In this document: piece by piece, positions 51,574-60,079 of the stretch
Layout: every line of letters starts with the position of its first letter
How positions within the stretch are numbered: position 1 is the stretch's first letter
Assembly: GCA_001464055.1 (NCBI GenBank)
Contig: LNET01000096.1
Location: forward strand, 35,635 to 99,634
DNA: 64,000 nucleotides
Direction: 5' to 3'
From: Burkholderiales bacterium Ga0077543
Lineage (GTDB): Bacteria > Pseudomonadota > Gammaproteobacteria > Burkholderiales > Burkholderiaceae_C
The notes under the pieces: model-generated
The model's input: only the letters and a program-made list of their open reading frames with translations
Told to the model about the DNA's origin: nothing
The model's database searches: none
Translations under genes and position numbers: made by a program

Positions 51574-51601
51574 CCCTGGCCCAGGCGGCCGACACCGTGC
51601 T

Positions 51602-52429
51602 TCAGCGCGTCATCCAGCGCCTGGCGCTGTAGCTCAGCACGTCCACCAGGGCCACCATCAGCAGCATCGCGCCCAGGATGGTGGCCGTCTTGCCCATCTG
51701 GAACAGCCCCATGTGGAAGGCCAGCAGCTGGCCCAGGCCGCCGGCACCCACCACGCCCAGCACGGCCGCGGCGCGGATGTTGTTCTCCCAGCGGTACAGG
51801 GTGTAGCTCAGCAGCTGCGGCAGCACCTGGGGCAGGGTGGCATAAAGGAACACGCGCAGCGGACCCACGCCCTGGGCCCGCAGCGCGTCGCCCGGACCAC
51901 TGGGGGCGTTTTCGATGGCTTCGGCAAACAGCCGGCCCAGTACGCCGGTGGTGTGCAAGGCCAGTGCCAGCGTGCCTGCGAACGGGCCCAGGCCGGCGCT
52001 GATCAGCAGCAAGGCGGCCCACACCAGTTCCGGAATCGAGCGCAGCGCATTCAAGACCAGCCGCGTCGGGGAACGTGCCAGCGCGCGGTCGCCGCCATGC
52101 AGCCGGCTGGCCGGCAGGGCCAGCGCCACGCCGGCGGCTGCGGCCAGCAACGTGCCCAGCAGCGACATCGCCAGCGTTTCCCAGGCCCCCACCATCACCT
52201 TGTACGAGAACTCGGGCGACAGGTCGGGCGGGAAGAACTCGCCCAGGAAGCGCCCCATGCTGCGCGCGGCGTCCAGCGACAGGAACTGCGCCCATTGCAG
52301 GTCCAGGCTCCAGAAGCTGGCCACCACCAGCACCACCAGACCGGCGCTGAACCAGCAGGCCTTGCAGCGCGCGTCGAACAGGCGCGGCGGCAGCTTGTAA
52401 GGCGGGTTGGCGGCTTGCGGCTTGTTCAT
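51602..52429 (-). CDS. ABC importer permease 2 (PhnE-type; putative selenium oxyanion)
   Basis: 275 aa inner-membrane permease with about six helices. The cytoplasmic EAA-type loop contains FLYATLPQVLPQLLSY, and VLGVVGAGGLGQLLAFHMG closes the motif. RSIPELVWAALLLISAGLG is the PhnE-like helix. It is the distal gene of senA-binding protein-ATPase-permease-permease. Sequence class is phosphonate-type; the sen context argues for selenium substrate. Confidence 0.9.
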   Translation of the reverse strand: MNKPQAANPPYKLPPRLFDARCKACWFSAGLVVLVVASFWSLDLQWAQFLSLDAARSMGRFLGEFFPPDLSPEFSYKVMVGAWETLAMSLLGTLLAAAAGVALALPASRLHGGDRALARSPTRLVLNALRSIPELVWAALLLISAGLGPFAGTLALALHTTGVLGRLFAEAIENAPSGPGDALRAQGVGPLRVFLYATLPQVLPQLLSYTLYRWENNIRAAAVLGVVGAGGLGQLLAFHMGLFQMGKTATILGAMLLMVALVDVLSYSARRWMTR

Positions 52430-52436
52430 CTGCCAG

Positions 52437-53264
52437 TCAACCCAGCGCCTTGCGCAGCCAGGCACTGACCCGGTCGGCCAGCGCCACCAGGGCGATGAAG
52501 ACCAGCAGCATCGTCGCCACTTCGCCGCCGTTGAACATCTTCATGGAGTTGTCCAGCTGCTGGCCCAAACCACCAGCGCCGACGAAGCCCAGCACCACCG
52601 ACGAGCGGATGGCGCATTCCCACCGGTACACGGTGTAGCTGCAGAGCTCGGCCGCGTTGGTGGGCAGCAAACCGAAGAAGAAGGCCTGCATCCGGCCACT
52701 GCCATTGCGCAGCAGGGTCTGGGTGGCATGGGTTTCGCCGCTTTCCAGAATCTCGCCGTAGACCTTGCCCAGCATGCCGCCGTAAGTCAACGCGATGGCC
52801 AGCACACCGGCGGTGGGGCCCAGGCCGACGACGCGGACGAACACCAGCGCCCAGACCAGTTCGGGCACGCTGCGCAGCACGATCAGCAGCCAGCGCACCA
52901 CTTGCCGCAGCCCTGCTGGCAGCGGCGCCATCCGGCCGGAGAGTGCCGAGACCGACAGCACCCGGGTGGCCAGCAGCGCCAGCGGGATGGCCAGCACCAG
53001 CGCCAGCGTGACGCCAGCCGTGGCAATGGCCACGGTGCGCCAGGTCTCGCGCGCCACCATGGCCATGAATTCGCCATTCAGCGTCAGCGGAAAGAAGCTG
53101 CCGATGAACTGCGCAGTGATCTTCAGGTTCTCGCGTTCCAGCAGCACCCAGGGGCGGAATTCGGTCGCCACGCCCAGTGGCCACAGCAGAACCAGGGCCG
53201 TGCTGGCCCAGAACAGTCGCGACAGCCAGGCCGGGTCGCGCAGCGGAGTCGGGGCCGTGCTCAC
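52437..53264 (-). CDS. ABC importer permease 1 (PhnE-type; putative selenium oxyanion)
   Basis: 275 aa, about six helices. A paralogue of the adjacent permease: RSVPELVWALVFVRVVGLG, FGLLPTNAAELCSYTVYRWE and VLGFVGAGGLGQQLDNSMK repeat the same motifs. The two probably form a heterodimeric channel. The intergenic gap to the next permease is 7 bp and to the ATPase 39 bp. Confidence 0.9.
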   Translation of the reverse strand: MSTAPTPLRDPAWLSRLFWASTALVLLWPLGVATEFRPWVLLERENLKITAQFIGSFFPLTLNGEFMAMVARETWRTVAIATAGVTLALVLAIPLALLATRVLSVSALSGRMAPLPAGLRQVVRWLLIVLRSVPELVWALVFVRVVGLGPTAGVLAIALTYGGMLGKVYGEILESGETHATQTLLRNGSGRMQAFFFGLLPTNAAELCSYTVYRWECAIRSSVVLGFVGAGGLGQQLDNSMKMFNGGEVATMLLVFIALVALADRVSAWLRKALG

Positions 53265-53303
53265 GGGCAGCGCTGCATCGAAAGTGCTTTCACCGGCAGC
53301 GCG

Positions 53304-54137
53304 TCACCGGCAGTGCATGACGACAGGCTGCGGACCGGCGGCGTCGGGCAGCAGTTCGGCCGGTGGTGCGCCCAGAAGTTCGTGTTCATGCTGAGCGTAC
53401 AGCCGGGCCAGGCGCTCCGGTGTCACTTCGGCCGCGGGCAGGTCGAACGCGAGTTCGCCGTCGCGCAGGCCCACGATGCGCGGAAAGTTCGCCAGCGCCA
53501 CGTCCACCTGGTGCAGCGTGGCCACCAGCGTGGCGCCGCGCTCGACTGCGCCGCCAATCAGCGTCGCCATGGCCTGGCGGCTGCGCGTGGGGTCCAGCGC
53601 CGACAGGGGTTCGTCGACGAGCCAGAGCGAGGCCGGCGCCACGAGCGCACGCGCCAGGCCCACGCGCTGGCGCTCCCCGCCCGACAGGCGGTCGACACGC
53701 TCGAAGAGCTTTTCAGCCAGGTCGAAACGGTCCAGCGCGGCGTGCGCCGCCGGAATGTCCGACGGGTAGAAGAGTGAACGAATGCTGGCCAGCAGGCTCA
53801 TCGCCGGCAGTTGCCCAGCCAGCACGGCCGTGACCACGCGCTGCCTCGGCGGCAGCGGGGGCACCTGCGGCGCCATGAAGAGCCGTCCGCGCAGGGACTG
53901 CAGGGCGCTGCGCGACAACGTCCAGGGGTCCTGCCCGTCCAGCCGCACGCCGCCGCTGCCCGGCGGCAGGGCGCAGGCCAGCAGTTGCAGCAAGGTCGTC
54001 TTGCCGGCACCCGAAGGGCCGATCACCGCCAGCTGCTCGCCCTGCGCCACCTGCAGGCTCAGCGCCTTCAGCGCGGGCGCAGAGCCGGGCCGCGCAGCGG
54101 GGTGCCGCGCCGACGCCGACAGCAGTTCGAGCTTCAA
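53304..54137 (-). CDS. ABC importer ATPase (PhnC-type; putative selenium oxyanion)
   Basis: 277 aa. Walker A IGPSGAGKTTLLQLL, ABC signature RLSGGERQRVGLARAL, Walker B SLWLVDEPLSALDP and H-loop VATLHQVDVAL. The family is the phosphonate/phosphite PhnC group. It powers the two permeases downstream. The C-terminal about 25 residues are variable. Confidence 0.92.
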   Translation of the reverse strand: MKLELLSASARHPAARPGSAPALKALSLQVAQGEQLAVIGPSGAGKTTLLQLLACALPPGSGGVRLDGQDPWTLSRSALQSLRGRLFMAPQVPPLPPRQRVVTAVLAGQLPAMSLLASIRSLFYPSDIPAAHAALDRFDLAEKLFERVDRLSGGERQRVGLARALVAPASLWLVDEPLSALDPTRSRQAMATLIGGAVERGATLVATLHQVDVALANFPRIVGLRDGELAFDLPAAEVTPERLARLYAQHEHELLGAPPAELLPDAAGPQPVVMHCR

Positions 54138-54186
54138 GACCTTGCGCGCCGGAAACAGCCCACGCCGCCCGCAAAAGTCGTCGAGA

Positions 54187-55059
54187 TCACAGCAGGCCGG
54201 CGCTGCGTGCCGCGCTTTCCAGGCCCTTGTAGTTCTCGGGGCTGGTACTGATGTAGCGCGTGGCGCGGTTCAGGCGCAGGATCTCGGCATGCTCGGGCTT
54301 GGCCGGGTCCAGCGCCAGCAGGGCGGCCTTCACCCGGTCCTGCAGCGGCTTGGGCATGTCGGCATGCACCGACCAGTTGTAGTTGAAGTACGGCGGCGTG
54401 GTGAAGAACACGTCCACGGCCTTGGTGTCGACGCGGTTCTCGGCAACGAACTTCCTCCACACCGTGATGTCGAGCGCCGCAGCGTCGACCTTGCCGCTGA
54501 CGACGGAAGCGATGGTGGCGTCGTGTGCTCCGCTGTAGGCGATGCGCCTGAAGTCCTTCTCGGGGTTGATGTCGGCCTGCAGCAGGAAGCTGCGGGGCAT
54601 CAGGTGGCCCGAGGTGCTGCTCTGCGAGCCGAACGAGATCTGCTTGCCCTTCATGTCGGCCAGGGTCTTGATGCCGGAATCGGTCTTGGCAATGAACACC
54701 GACTGGAAGCGCGTGTCTTCTTCGCGCTGGGCCAGAGGCACGATCTTGCCGCCCGAACGCAGGTTGGCCTGGACATGCGTGAAGCCGCCGAACCACACCA
54801 CGTCGACTTTCTTGTTGACCAGGGCTTCGACCGCGGCCGGGTAGTCGCTGACGGGGGTGAACTCCACCTTCATGCCCAGCGCCTGTTCCAGGTAATTCGC
54901 CAGCGGCGTGAACTTGCGCACCTGTTCCGTGGCGGCTTCTTCGGGGATGGTGGTGACGCGCAAGACCTGCTGTGCCTGTGCCAGCGCGCACAGCGACAGC
55001 GCGGTGCAGGCCAGTGCGGCTTTCAGCCAGCGGGCAGGGCGGATGGTTTCAAAGGACAT
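54187..55059 (-). CDS. Periplasmic binding protein of the putative selenate/selenite importer
   Basis: 290 aa. ATG 55059 begins a signal peptide ending ALAQAQ. Mature PhnD-like type II binding protein: VLRVTTIPEEAATEQVRKFT, VEALVNKKVDVVWFGGFTHV and FGSQSSTSGHLMPRSFLL. PhnD relatives located beside selD are annotated in reference collections as putative selenate-binding proteins, and this one is 58 bp after senA. The ligand is inferred from context, since plain phosphonate binding cannot be excluded by sequence. Confidence 0.88.
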   Translation of the reverse strand: MSFETIRPARWLKAALACTALSLCALAQAQQVLRVTTIPEEAATEQVRKFTPLANYLEQALGMKVEFTPVSDYPAAVEALVNKKVDVVWFGGFTHVQANLRSGGKIVPLAQREEDTRFQSVFIAKTDSGIKTLADMKGKQISFGSQSSTSGHLMPRSFLLQADINPEKDFRRIAYSGAHDATIASVVSGKVDAAALDITVWRKFVAENRVDTKAVDVFFTTPPYFNYNWSVHADMPKPLQDRVKAALLALDPAKPEHAEILRLNRATRYISTSPENYKGLESAARSAGLL

Positions 55060-55117
55060 GCGGGGCTCCAGGCTGGGAATGAACTGAGGGAGACTGATTG
55101 GAACGCATTCCCGCCGT

Positions 55118-56290
55118 TCAGGCTGGGCAGGTGCGAAAGCCGGCAAAGATATCGGTGCGATCGGCGGGGAAGTAGTTGCGGTAGCGCGGGTGGCGCATGC
55201 GCGGCTGGGTGCCGAAGCTTGCGCCGCGCAGCACCGGCCGGCCGTCGAACCAGGGCAGTGAGTAGTCGCGGTAGGGATGGGGCTGAAACCCAGGATAAGG
55301 CGCGAACGGGCTGGCTGTCCATTCCCAGACGGTGCCCCATTCGAAGCGTTCGGGCTCGGTAAGCGCCGCGTACTCCCATTCGCTTTCGGTCGGCAGGCGA
55401 CGGCCGGCCCAGCGGCACCAGGCCAGGGCCTCGCGCTGGCTCAGGTGGCAGGCAGGCAGGTTCAGTTCCAGCGGCTGCCAGCGGCCCCAGCGCTGCACTT
55501 GCCAATGGCCATCGCATTGGCGCAGGTAGCGCGGCGGGCCGATGTCGCTGCAGGACGCCAGCATCGGCAGGTACTCGTTCCAGGTGAGTACCCGGCTGTC
55601 GATGCTGAAGCCCGCCACGGACTGGGGATGCACGCCACACTCGTTGTCGAAAGCGAAGGCGATCTCGGGGTCGCTGCCTTGCTCCAGCGTGCCGCCCGCC
55701 AGTTGCAGTTGCTGGCGCGGGCCTTCCAGGGGCTGGGGTTGCCAGCGTGGGTCGGTCACGGGCAGGCCCAGAGCCTGTGCCATGTACAGCGCGGCTTCAT
55801 GGTGCATGTCCTCGTGCAGCAGTGCCAGGCGGTGGAAATACAGCGCCTCGGGTTCTTCAGGGGTGTCGTCCAGCAGCGCCAGACAGGCCTCGAACTGCTG
55901 GGCCAGACCTGCCCGCAAGGCGTCGGGGCCGGGCAGCGGCAGCGACCAGCGCAGGGCGTGGGGGACGTTCGAGCTGTCGTACAAGGCATCGGCAGGCTGC
56001 GGCAGGCGCATCGCGGCCGGGTCGGCGCGAAGGCCGCGCAGGCGCTCGGGATTGCGCAGCGTCCACCAAGCCTGGAACCAGCCGATGTGACCCAGTTCCC
56101 ACAAGGGCGGGTTCAAGCCCGGGTTGCAGGGCACCCTCAGGCCGGGGTCGGCCAGGCCGCGGGCATAGACCTCGAAGGTGGCCAGCGTGTCGGCTCGCGC
56201 TGAGCGCAGAGCCAGGATCAGATCGGCGGGACTGCCACTGCGAGCCTTCTGGCCGGGCGTGACCGGATCTGTCGAAGGTGTCAGAGGCAT
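55118..56290 (-). CDS. senA: Selenoneine synthase SenA (EgtB-like)
   Basis: 390 aa. An N-terminal DinB-like helical domain holds candidate iron ligands His 68 (LWELGHIGWFQ) and the HxxxH pair His 159/His 163 (LLHEDMHHEA). A C-terminal FGE-sulfatase/C-lectin fold follows: RRLPTESEWEYAAL, VWEWTASPFAPYPGF and LRGASFGTQPRMRHPRYRNY. This is the EgtB architecture. Beside senB and selD it corresponds to SenA, which forms the C-Se bond between hercynine and a selenosugar. Heads the importer operon and is divergent from senB by only 36 bp. Confidence 0.9.
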   Translation of the reverse strand: MPLTPSTDPVTPGQKARSGSPADLILALRSARADTLATFEVYARGLADPGLRVPCNPGLNPPLWELGHIGWFQAWWTLRNPERLRGLRADPAAMRLPQPADALYDSSNVPHALRWSLPLPGPDALRAGLAQQFEACLALLDDTPEEPEALYFHRLALLHEDMHHEAALYMAQALGLPVTDPRWQPQPLEGPRQQLQLAGGTLEQGSDPEIAFAFDNECGVHPQSVAGFSIDSRVLTWNEYLPMLASCSDIGPPRYLRQCDGHWQVQRWGRWQPLELNLPACHLSQREALAWCRWAGRRLPTESEWEYAALTEPERFEWGTVWEWTASPFAPYPGFQPHPYRDYSLPWFDGRPVLRGASFGTQPRMRHPRYRNYFPADRTDIFAGFRTCPA

Positions 56291-56326
56291 CTCGAAAGCA
56301 ACAAGCTCGGCATTAAGCTACGGGCC

Positions 56327-57298
56327 ATGACAAGACCGGACATCGTGCTGGTGACGCCAGCGCTGGCCGACGCCAACAATGGCAACTGGCGGACTGCCCA
56401 GCGCTGGGCCAGGCTGCTGAGCAACGATTATCGAGTCAGGCTGGCCGCCGCCTGGTCGCCGGGGACATCCGCCGGCCTGCCGCCACAAGCGATGATCGCA
56501 CTGCACGCACGCCGCTCGGCCGCGGCCATCCAGGCCTGGCGCGCGAGGTTCCCGCAGCGCCCGCTGGTGGTGGTGCTGACGGGTACCGACCTGTACCGCG
56601 ACATTGCCGTGGACCCGGACGCCCAGCGTTCGCTGCAATTGGCCGACCGACTGGTGGTGCTGAACGAACGGGGGCTGGATTCGCTGCCGCAGGCGCTGCA
56701 TCGCAAGACCGTGATCTGCCTCCAGTCCAGCCCGTCACGCCAGACCCTGTCGAAGACCCCACGCCATCTTCGCGCGCTGATGGTCGGTCATCTGCGCGAG
56801 GAAAAATGCCCCGAGACCTACCAGCAGGCTTCAGCCCTGCTGGCAGGCAGCCACGACATCCTGCTGGACCACATCGGCGAAGCGCTCGACCCGGCGCTGG
56901 CGGCCGCAGCGCGGGCCTGTGTCCAGAACCAGCCGCATTACCGCTGGCTCGGAGGCGTGCCGCACGCTGTGGTGCGGCGGCACATCCAGCGCGCCCATGT
57001 GCTGGTGCACGCCAGCCGGATGGAAGGCGGGGCGCAGGTCGTGATCGAGGCCATCACCAGCGGCACGCCGGTGCTGGCTTCGCGCATCGACGGCAACCTG
57101 GGGCTGCTGGGCGACGCCTACGACGGCGTCTTCGAGGTCGGCGACAGCGCGGGTTTGGCGGCGCTGTTGCAGCAGTGCCGGAGCGATGCAGCTATGCTTG
57201 CCGGCCTTCAGGCGCAGTGTGCCGCGAGAGCGCATCTCTTCAGTCCTGCACACGAACGGCAGACCCTGCTGGACACGCTGAAGCCGCTGCTGGCGTGA
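56327..57298 (+). CDS. senB: Selenosugar synthase SenB (glycosyltransferase)
   Basis: 323 aa, GT-B fold. N-terminal PDIVLVTPALADANNGNWRT, then TGTDLYRD. C-terminal nucleotide-sugar site HASRMEGGAQVVIEAITSGT-PVLAS and GLLGDAYDGVFEVGDS. The family is the glycosyltransferase paired with selD, characterised as SenB: it joins selenophosphate with a UDP-sugar to give a selenosugar. Followed directly by selD, whose possible upstream GTG would overlap the senB stop. Confidence 0.9.
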   Translation: MTRPDIVLVTPALADANNGNWRTAQRWARLLSNDYRVRLAAAWSPGTSAGLPPQAMIALHARRSAAAIQAWRARFPQRPLVVVLTGTDLYRDIAVDPDAQRSLQLADRLVVLNERGLDSLPQALHRKTVICLQSSPSRQTLSKTPRHLRALMVGHLREEKCPETYQQASALLAGSHDILLDHIGEALDPALAAAARACVQNQPHYRWLGGVPHAVVRRHIQRAHVLVHASRMEGGAQVVIEAITSGTPVLASRIDGNLGLLGDAYDGVFEVGDSAGLAALLQQCRSDAAMLAGLQAQCAARAHLFSPAHERQTLLDTLKPLLA

Positions 57299-57324
57299 AT
57301 GCCCCCCAACTGGAAACAACGACG

Positions 57325-58392
57325 ATGAACGCACCCCTTTCGCCCACCGAACCCCGCCTGACCAGCCTGTCCCACGGTGGCGGCTGTGGCTGCAAGATTG
57401 CCCCGGGCGTGCTCAGCGAGATCCTGAAGGGCACGGCGGCGATGCCCATCCCCAAGGAACTGCTGGTCGGCATCGAGACCGCCGACGACGCCGCGGTCTA
57501 CCAGCTCAACGACGAACAGGCGCTGATCGCCACCACCGACTTCTTCATGCCCATCGTCGACAACCCCTTCGACTTCGGCCGCATCGCCGCCACCAACGCC
57601 ATCAGCGACGTCTACGCCATGGGTGGCAAGCCCATCCTGGCGCTGGCGCTGGTGGGCATGCCGATCAACGTGCTGTCGACGCAGACCATCGGCCGCGTGC
57701 TCGAAGGTGGCGCCAGTGTCTGCCGTGCCGCGGGCATCCCGATCGCCGGGGGCCACACCATCGATTCTGTCGAAGCCATCTACGGCCTGGTCGCGCTCGG
57801 CCTGGTGCATCCCAAGCGGGTGAAGCGCAATGCCGACGCTCAGGCCGGCGACCTGCTGGTGTTGGGCAAGCCGCTGGGCGTGGGCGTGATGAGCGCGGCC
57901 CTGAAGAAGGGCGAGCTGGGCGAGGCCGGCTATGCGCAGATGATCGCCAACACGACCCAGCTCAACACCCCTGGACCCGATCTTGCTGCCATCGACGGCG
58001 TGCACGCGCTGACCGACGTCACCGGCTTCGGCCTGGGCGGGCACGCACTGGAACTGGCCCGGGGCTCGAAGCTGCAGGTGCAGCTGGACTGGGCTGGCGT
58101 ACCGCTGCTGACGGGCGTGCGCGACCTGGCGGCCAGGGGTTTCATCACCGGTGCATCAGGTCGCAACTGGATCGGCTACGGCAGCGACATCGCGCTGCCC
58201 TCGGGCTTTGCCGATGTCGACCAGGCCCTGCTCACCGACCCGCAGACCAGCGGCGGCCTGCTGGTCAGCTGCACGCCGCAGGCGCTGGACGCGGTGATGG
58301 CGGTGTTCCGCAGCCACGGCTTCGCGCAGGCCGCGGTGGTCGGGCGGCTGGCCGAACGGCCGTCAGGCGGGGTGCCGTTGACGGTGGCCTGA
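57325..58392 (+). CDS. selD: Selenophosphate synthase (SelD/SenC)
   Basis: 355 aa. Glycine-rich N-terminal GGGCGCKIAPGVL supplies catalytic Cys 21 and Lys 24, the Cys form with no selenocysteine codon. Purine-binding domains show ATTDFFMPIVDNPFDFGRIA, DVYAMGGKPILALALVGMP and GGHTIDS. LTDPQTSGGLLVSC is near the end. Produces selenophosphate, the donor for SenB. ATG 57325 is preferred; a GTG at 57295 overlapping the senB stop is possible. No selA, selB or selenocysteine tRNA is in the window. Confidence 0.95.
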   Translation: MNAPLSPTEPRLTSLSHGGGCGCKIAPGVLSEILKGTAAMPIPKELLVGIETADDAAVYQLNDEQALIATTDFFMPIVDNPFDFGRIAATNAISDVYAMGGKPILALALVGMPINVLSTQTIGRVLEGGASVCRAAGIPIAGGHTIDSVEAIYGLVALGLVHPKRVKRNADAQAGDLLVLGKPLGVGVMSAALKKGELGEAGYAQMIANTTQLNTPGPDLAAIDGVHALTDVTGFGLGGHALELARGSKLQVQLDWAGVPLLTGVRDLAARGFITGASGRNWIGYGSDIALPSGFADVDQALLTDPQTSGGLLVSCTPQALDAVMAVFRSHGFAQAAVVGRLAERPSGGVPLTVA

Positions 58393-58472
58393 GTGGCGAA
58401 GGTCTGCCGCCGTTCGGTCCGGCGTCGGTGCGCGGCGCTGCACATGTCCATGCAGCAAGCCTGGGCGGACCT

Positions 58473-59072
58473 TCAGTGACCCGGGCGCCCTTGGGCCATG
58501 CGGCGCAGCGCCAGGGCGGCCAGGCCGATGCCGAACAACCAGAAGGCACCGGGCTCTGGAACGGCGGTCAGGCTGAGGTTGTCGAATCCGCGCGGGTCTC
58601 CGCTGCCGGCACCGAAGAGCAGCCACGACACATGGGTCCAGTCCGGACCGCTGAACGAGGCCAGCCCGCTGGCGCTGGAGCCCCAGCCGCCACCATTCGA
58701 TGAGCTCACCCCCCAGAGCACACCGACGGCCGTCAGGCTGTCCAGCGAAAACGGCTGGTTGTCCAACCGGCTGACGTGAAGCAGCCCGTTGTCGCCGGGA
58801 GAGCCGCGATACAGAGGGTTCGGGCTTCCCCCCAGCGAGTCACTCAAGGTGATGCCGAGGAAGTTGCTCGCGCTCACATGAGGGAGCGTGCCGGGTGGAA
58901 CGATGCGGAACTGGTAACGCGGGGAAAACACATAGCCCTGGTAGACCAGGTTCGACCCGAATTGCTGCGGCGTCAGATCGTCGAAGGCCAGCACGGTGGT
59001 CTGTGCCTGAGCCGTGGCGGCCATCGTCGTCAACAAGGCACTGACGGCAGCGGCAAGGGCGAGATGTTTCAC
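58473..59072 (-). CDS. PEP-CTERM sorting-domain protein
   Basis: 199 aa. Signal peptide ending AATAQAQ; a Gly/Ser-rich secreted domain with TTVLAFDDLTPQQFGSNLVY resembling carbohydrate-binding or DUF-type exported folds. C-terminal sorting signal AVPEPGAFWLFGIGLAALAL-RRMAQ: PEP motif, hydrophobic helix, Arg cluster. Such proteins are processed by an exosortase and displayed with exopolysaccharide. No exosortase gene is in view. Located by itself after selD, on the opposite strand. Confidence 0.9.
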   Translation of the reverse strand: MKHLALAAAVSALLTTMAATAQAQTTVLAFDDLTPQQFGSNLVYQGYVFSPRYQFRIVPPGTLPHVSASNFLGITLSDSLGGSPNPLYRGSPGDNGLLHVSRLDNQPFSLDSLTAVGVLWGVSSSNGGGWGSSASGLASFSGPDWTHVSWLLFGAGSGDPRGFDNLSLTAVPEPGAFWLFGIGLAALALRRMAQGRPGH

Positions 59073-59143
59073 GTGAGGCTCCCGAATCGACGGTCATGAA
59101 GGGTAAAGCCACACTCCGTCTGACGCTTAGGCGAACAGCACCT

Positions 59144-60079
59144 TCATTTGAGGGGGGGCGGAAGACCGGCTGACCGATCTGGCCAGGTCGCCAGCAGCAA
59201 GCCGGTCAATGCCAGGGCCAGGGCGGCCACATGCGCACTGCCGAAGTGCTCTCCCAGCGCAAACACCCCCACCAGCGCCGCGCTCACCGGCAACAGCACC
59301 GAAAACACGCCGGCCTTGGACGAAGGCACATGGCGCAAACCGCGCATCCACAGCCATACCGTCAGCATGCTGGCCGCCAGCGCGTAGAACACCAGGAGCA
59401 GCCAGCTGGCCGCTGGCACGCTGCCGAAGTCGAACCGGCTGGCCTGCCACAGACCGAAAGGCGTGACCAGGGCCAGGCCCCACAGGTTGATGAGCGCGCT
59501 GATGCGCTTGGGCGAGACGGTGCCTGTGAGCCGCTTGCCGATGACGACATAGCTGGCCTCGCACACCACCGCGGCCAGCAGCAGCGCGTAGCCCAGCGGC
59601 GAGGCGGCCAGCGCTGACGGGCCATCGCCGCCATCCAGCATGCCGTCGCTGCGCGCCAAGGCCAGTACGGCGATGCCCAGTGCTGCGCAGGCAATGGCCG
59701 CGATCACGCGCGGCCGGATGGTCTCACCCAGGAACAGCCGCGACAGGATCGCCACGGCCGCAGGAATGGCTGCCATTACCACGCCAGCAGCCAGGGCCGA
59801 GGTCATGGCCACACCGTAAAGCATGCAGATGCTGAACAGGAAGTTGCCAAGAAAGCTCTCCCAGAACAGCAGCCGGCGGTCGGATGGCGACAGCGGCGCC
59901 TCGCCCGGGCCGCGCTTGACCCAGGAGGCCATGGCCAGCGCGGCGATGCCGAAGCGCAACCAGGCCAGCAGCAGCACGGGAAACACCGCCACCAGCAGCT
60001 TCGACAGGCCGACATAGCCGCCCACCAGCGCCATGCTGGCGGCCAGGCTGAGGTAGGCGCCGACCGGGACCGCGCTCAC
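59144..60079 (-). CDS. EamA/DMT family transporter
   Basis: 311 aa with about ten helices in two EamA repeats. Repeat 1: ALVGGYVGLSKLLVAVFPVL, repeat 2: LGYALLLAAVVCEASYVVIG, and VFSVLLPVSAALVGVFALGE as the classic penultimate helix. Drug/metabolite exporter of unknown substrate. Start overlaps the aldehyde dehydrogenase stop by 4 bp, so it is the last gene of the potH-potI-porin-dehydrogenase operon. Confidence 0.9.
   Translation of the reverse strand: MSAVPVGAYLSLAASMALVGGYVGLSKLLVAVFPVLLLAWLRFGIAALAMASWVKRGPGEAPLSPSDRRLLFWESFLGNFLFSICMLYGVAMTSALAAGVVMAAIPAAVAILSRLFLGETIRPRVIAAIACAALGIAVLALARSDGMLDGGDGPSALAASPLGYALLLAAVVCEASYVVIGKRLTGTVSPKRISALINLWGLALVTPFGLWQASRFDFGSVPAASWLLLVFYALAASMLTVWLWMRGLRHVPSSKAGVFSVLLPVSAALVGVFALGEHFGSAHVAALALALTGLLLATWPDRSAGLPPPLK

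Noticed and set aside
51602..55059. Calling the ABC transporter a phosphonate importer
   Set aside because: No phn catabolic gene is present, and the operon begins with senA; phosphonate remains a formal alternative.
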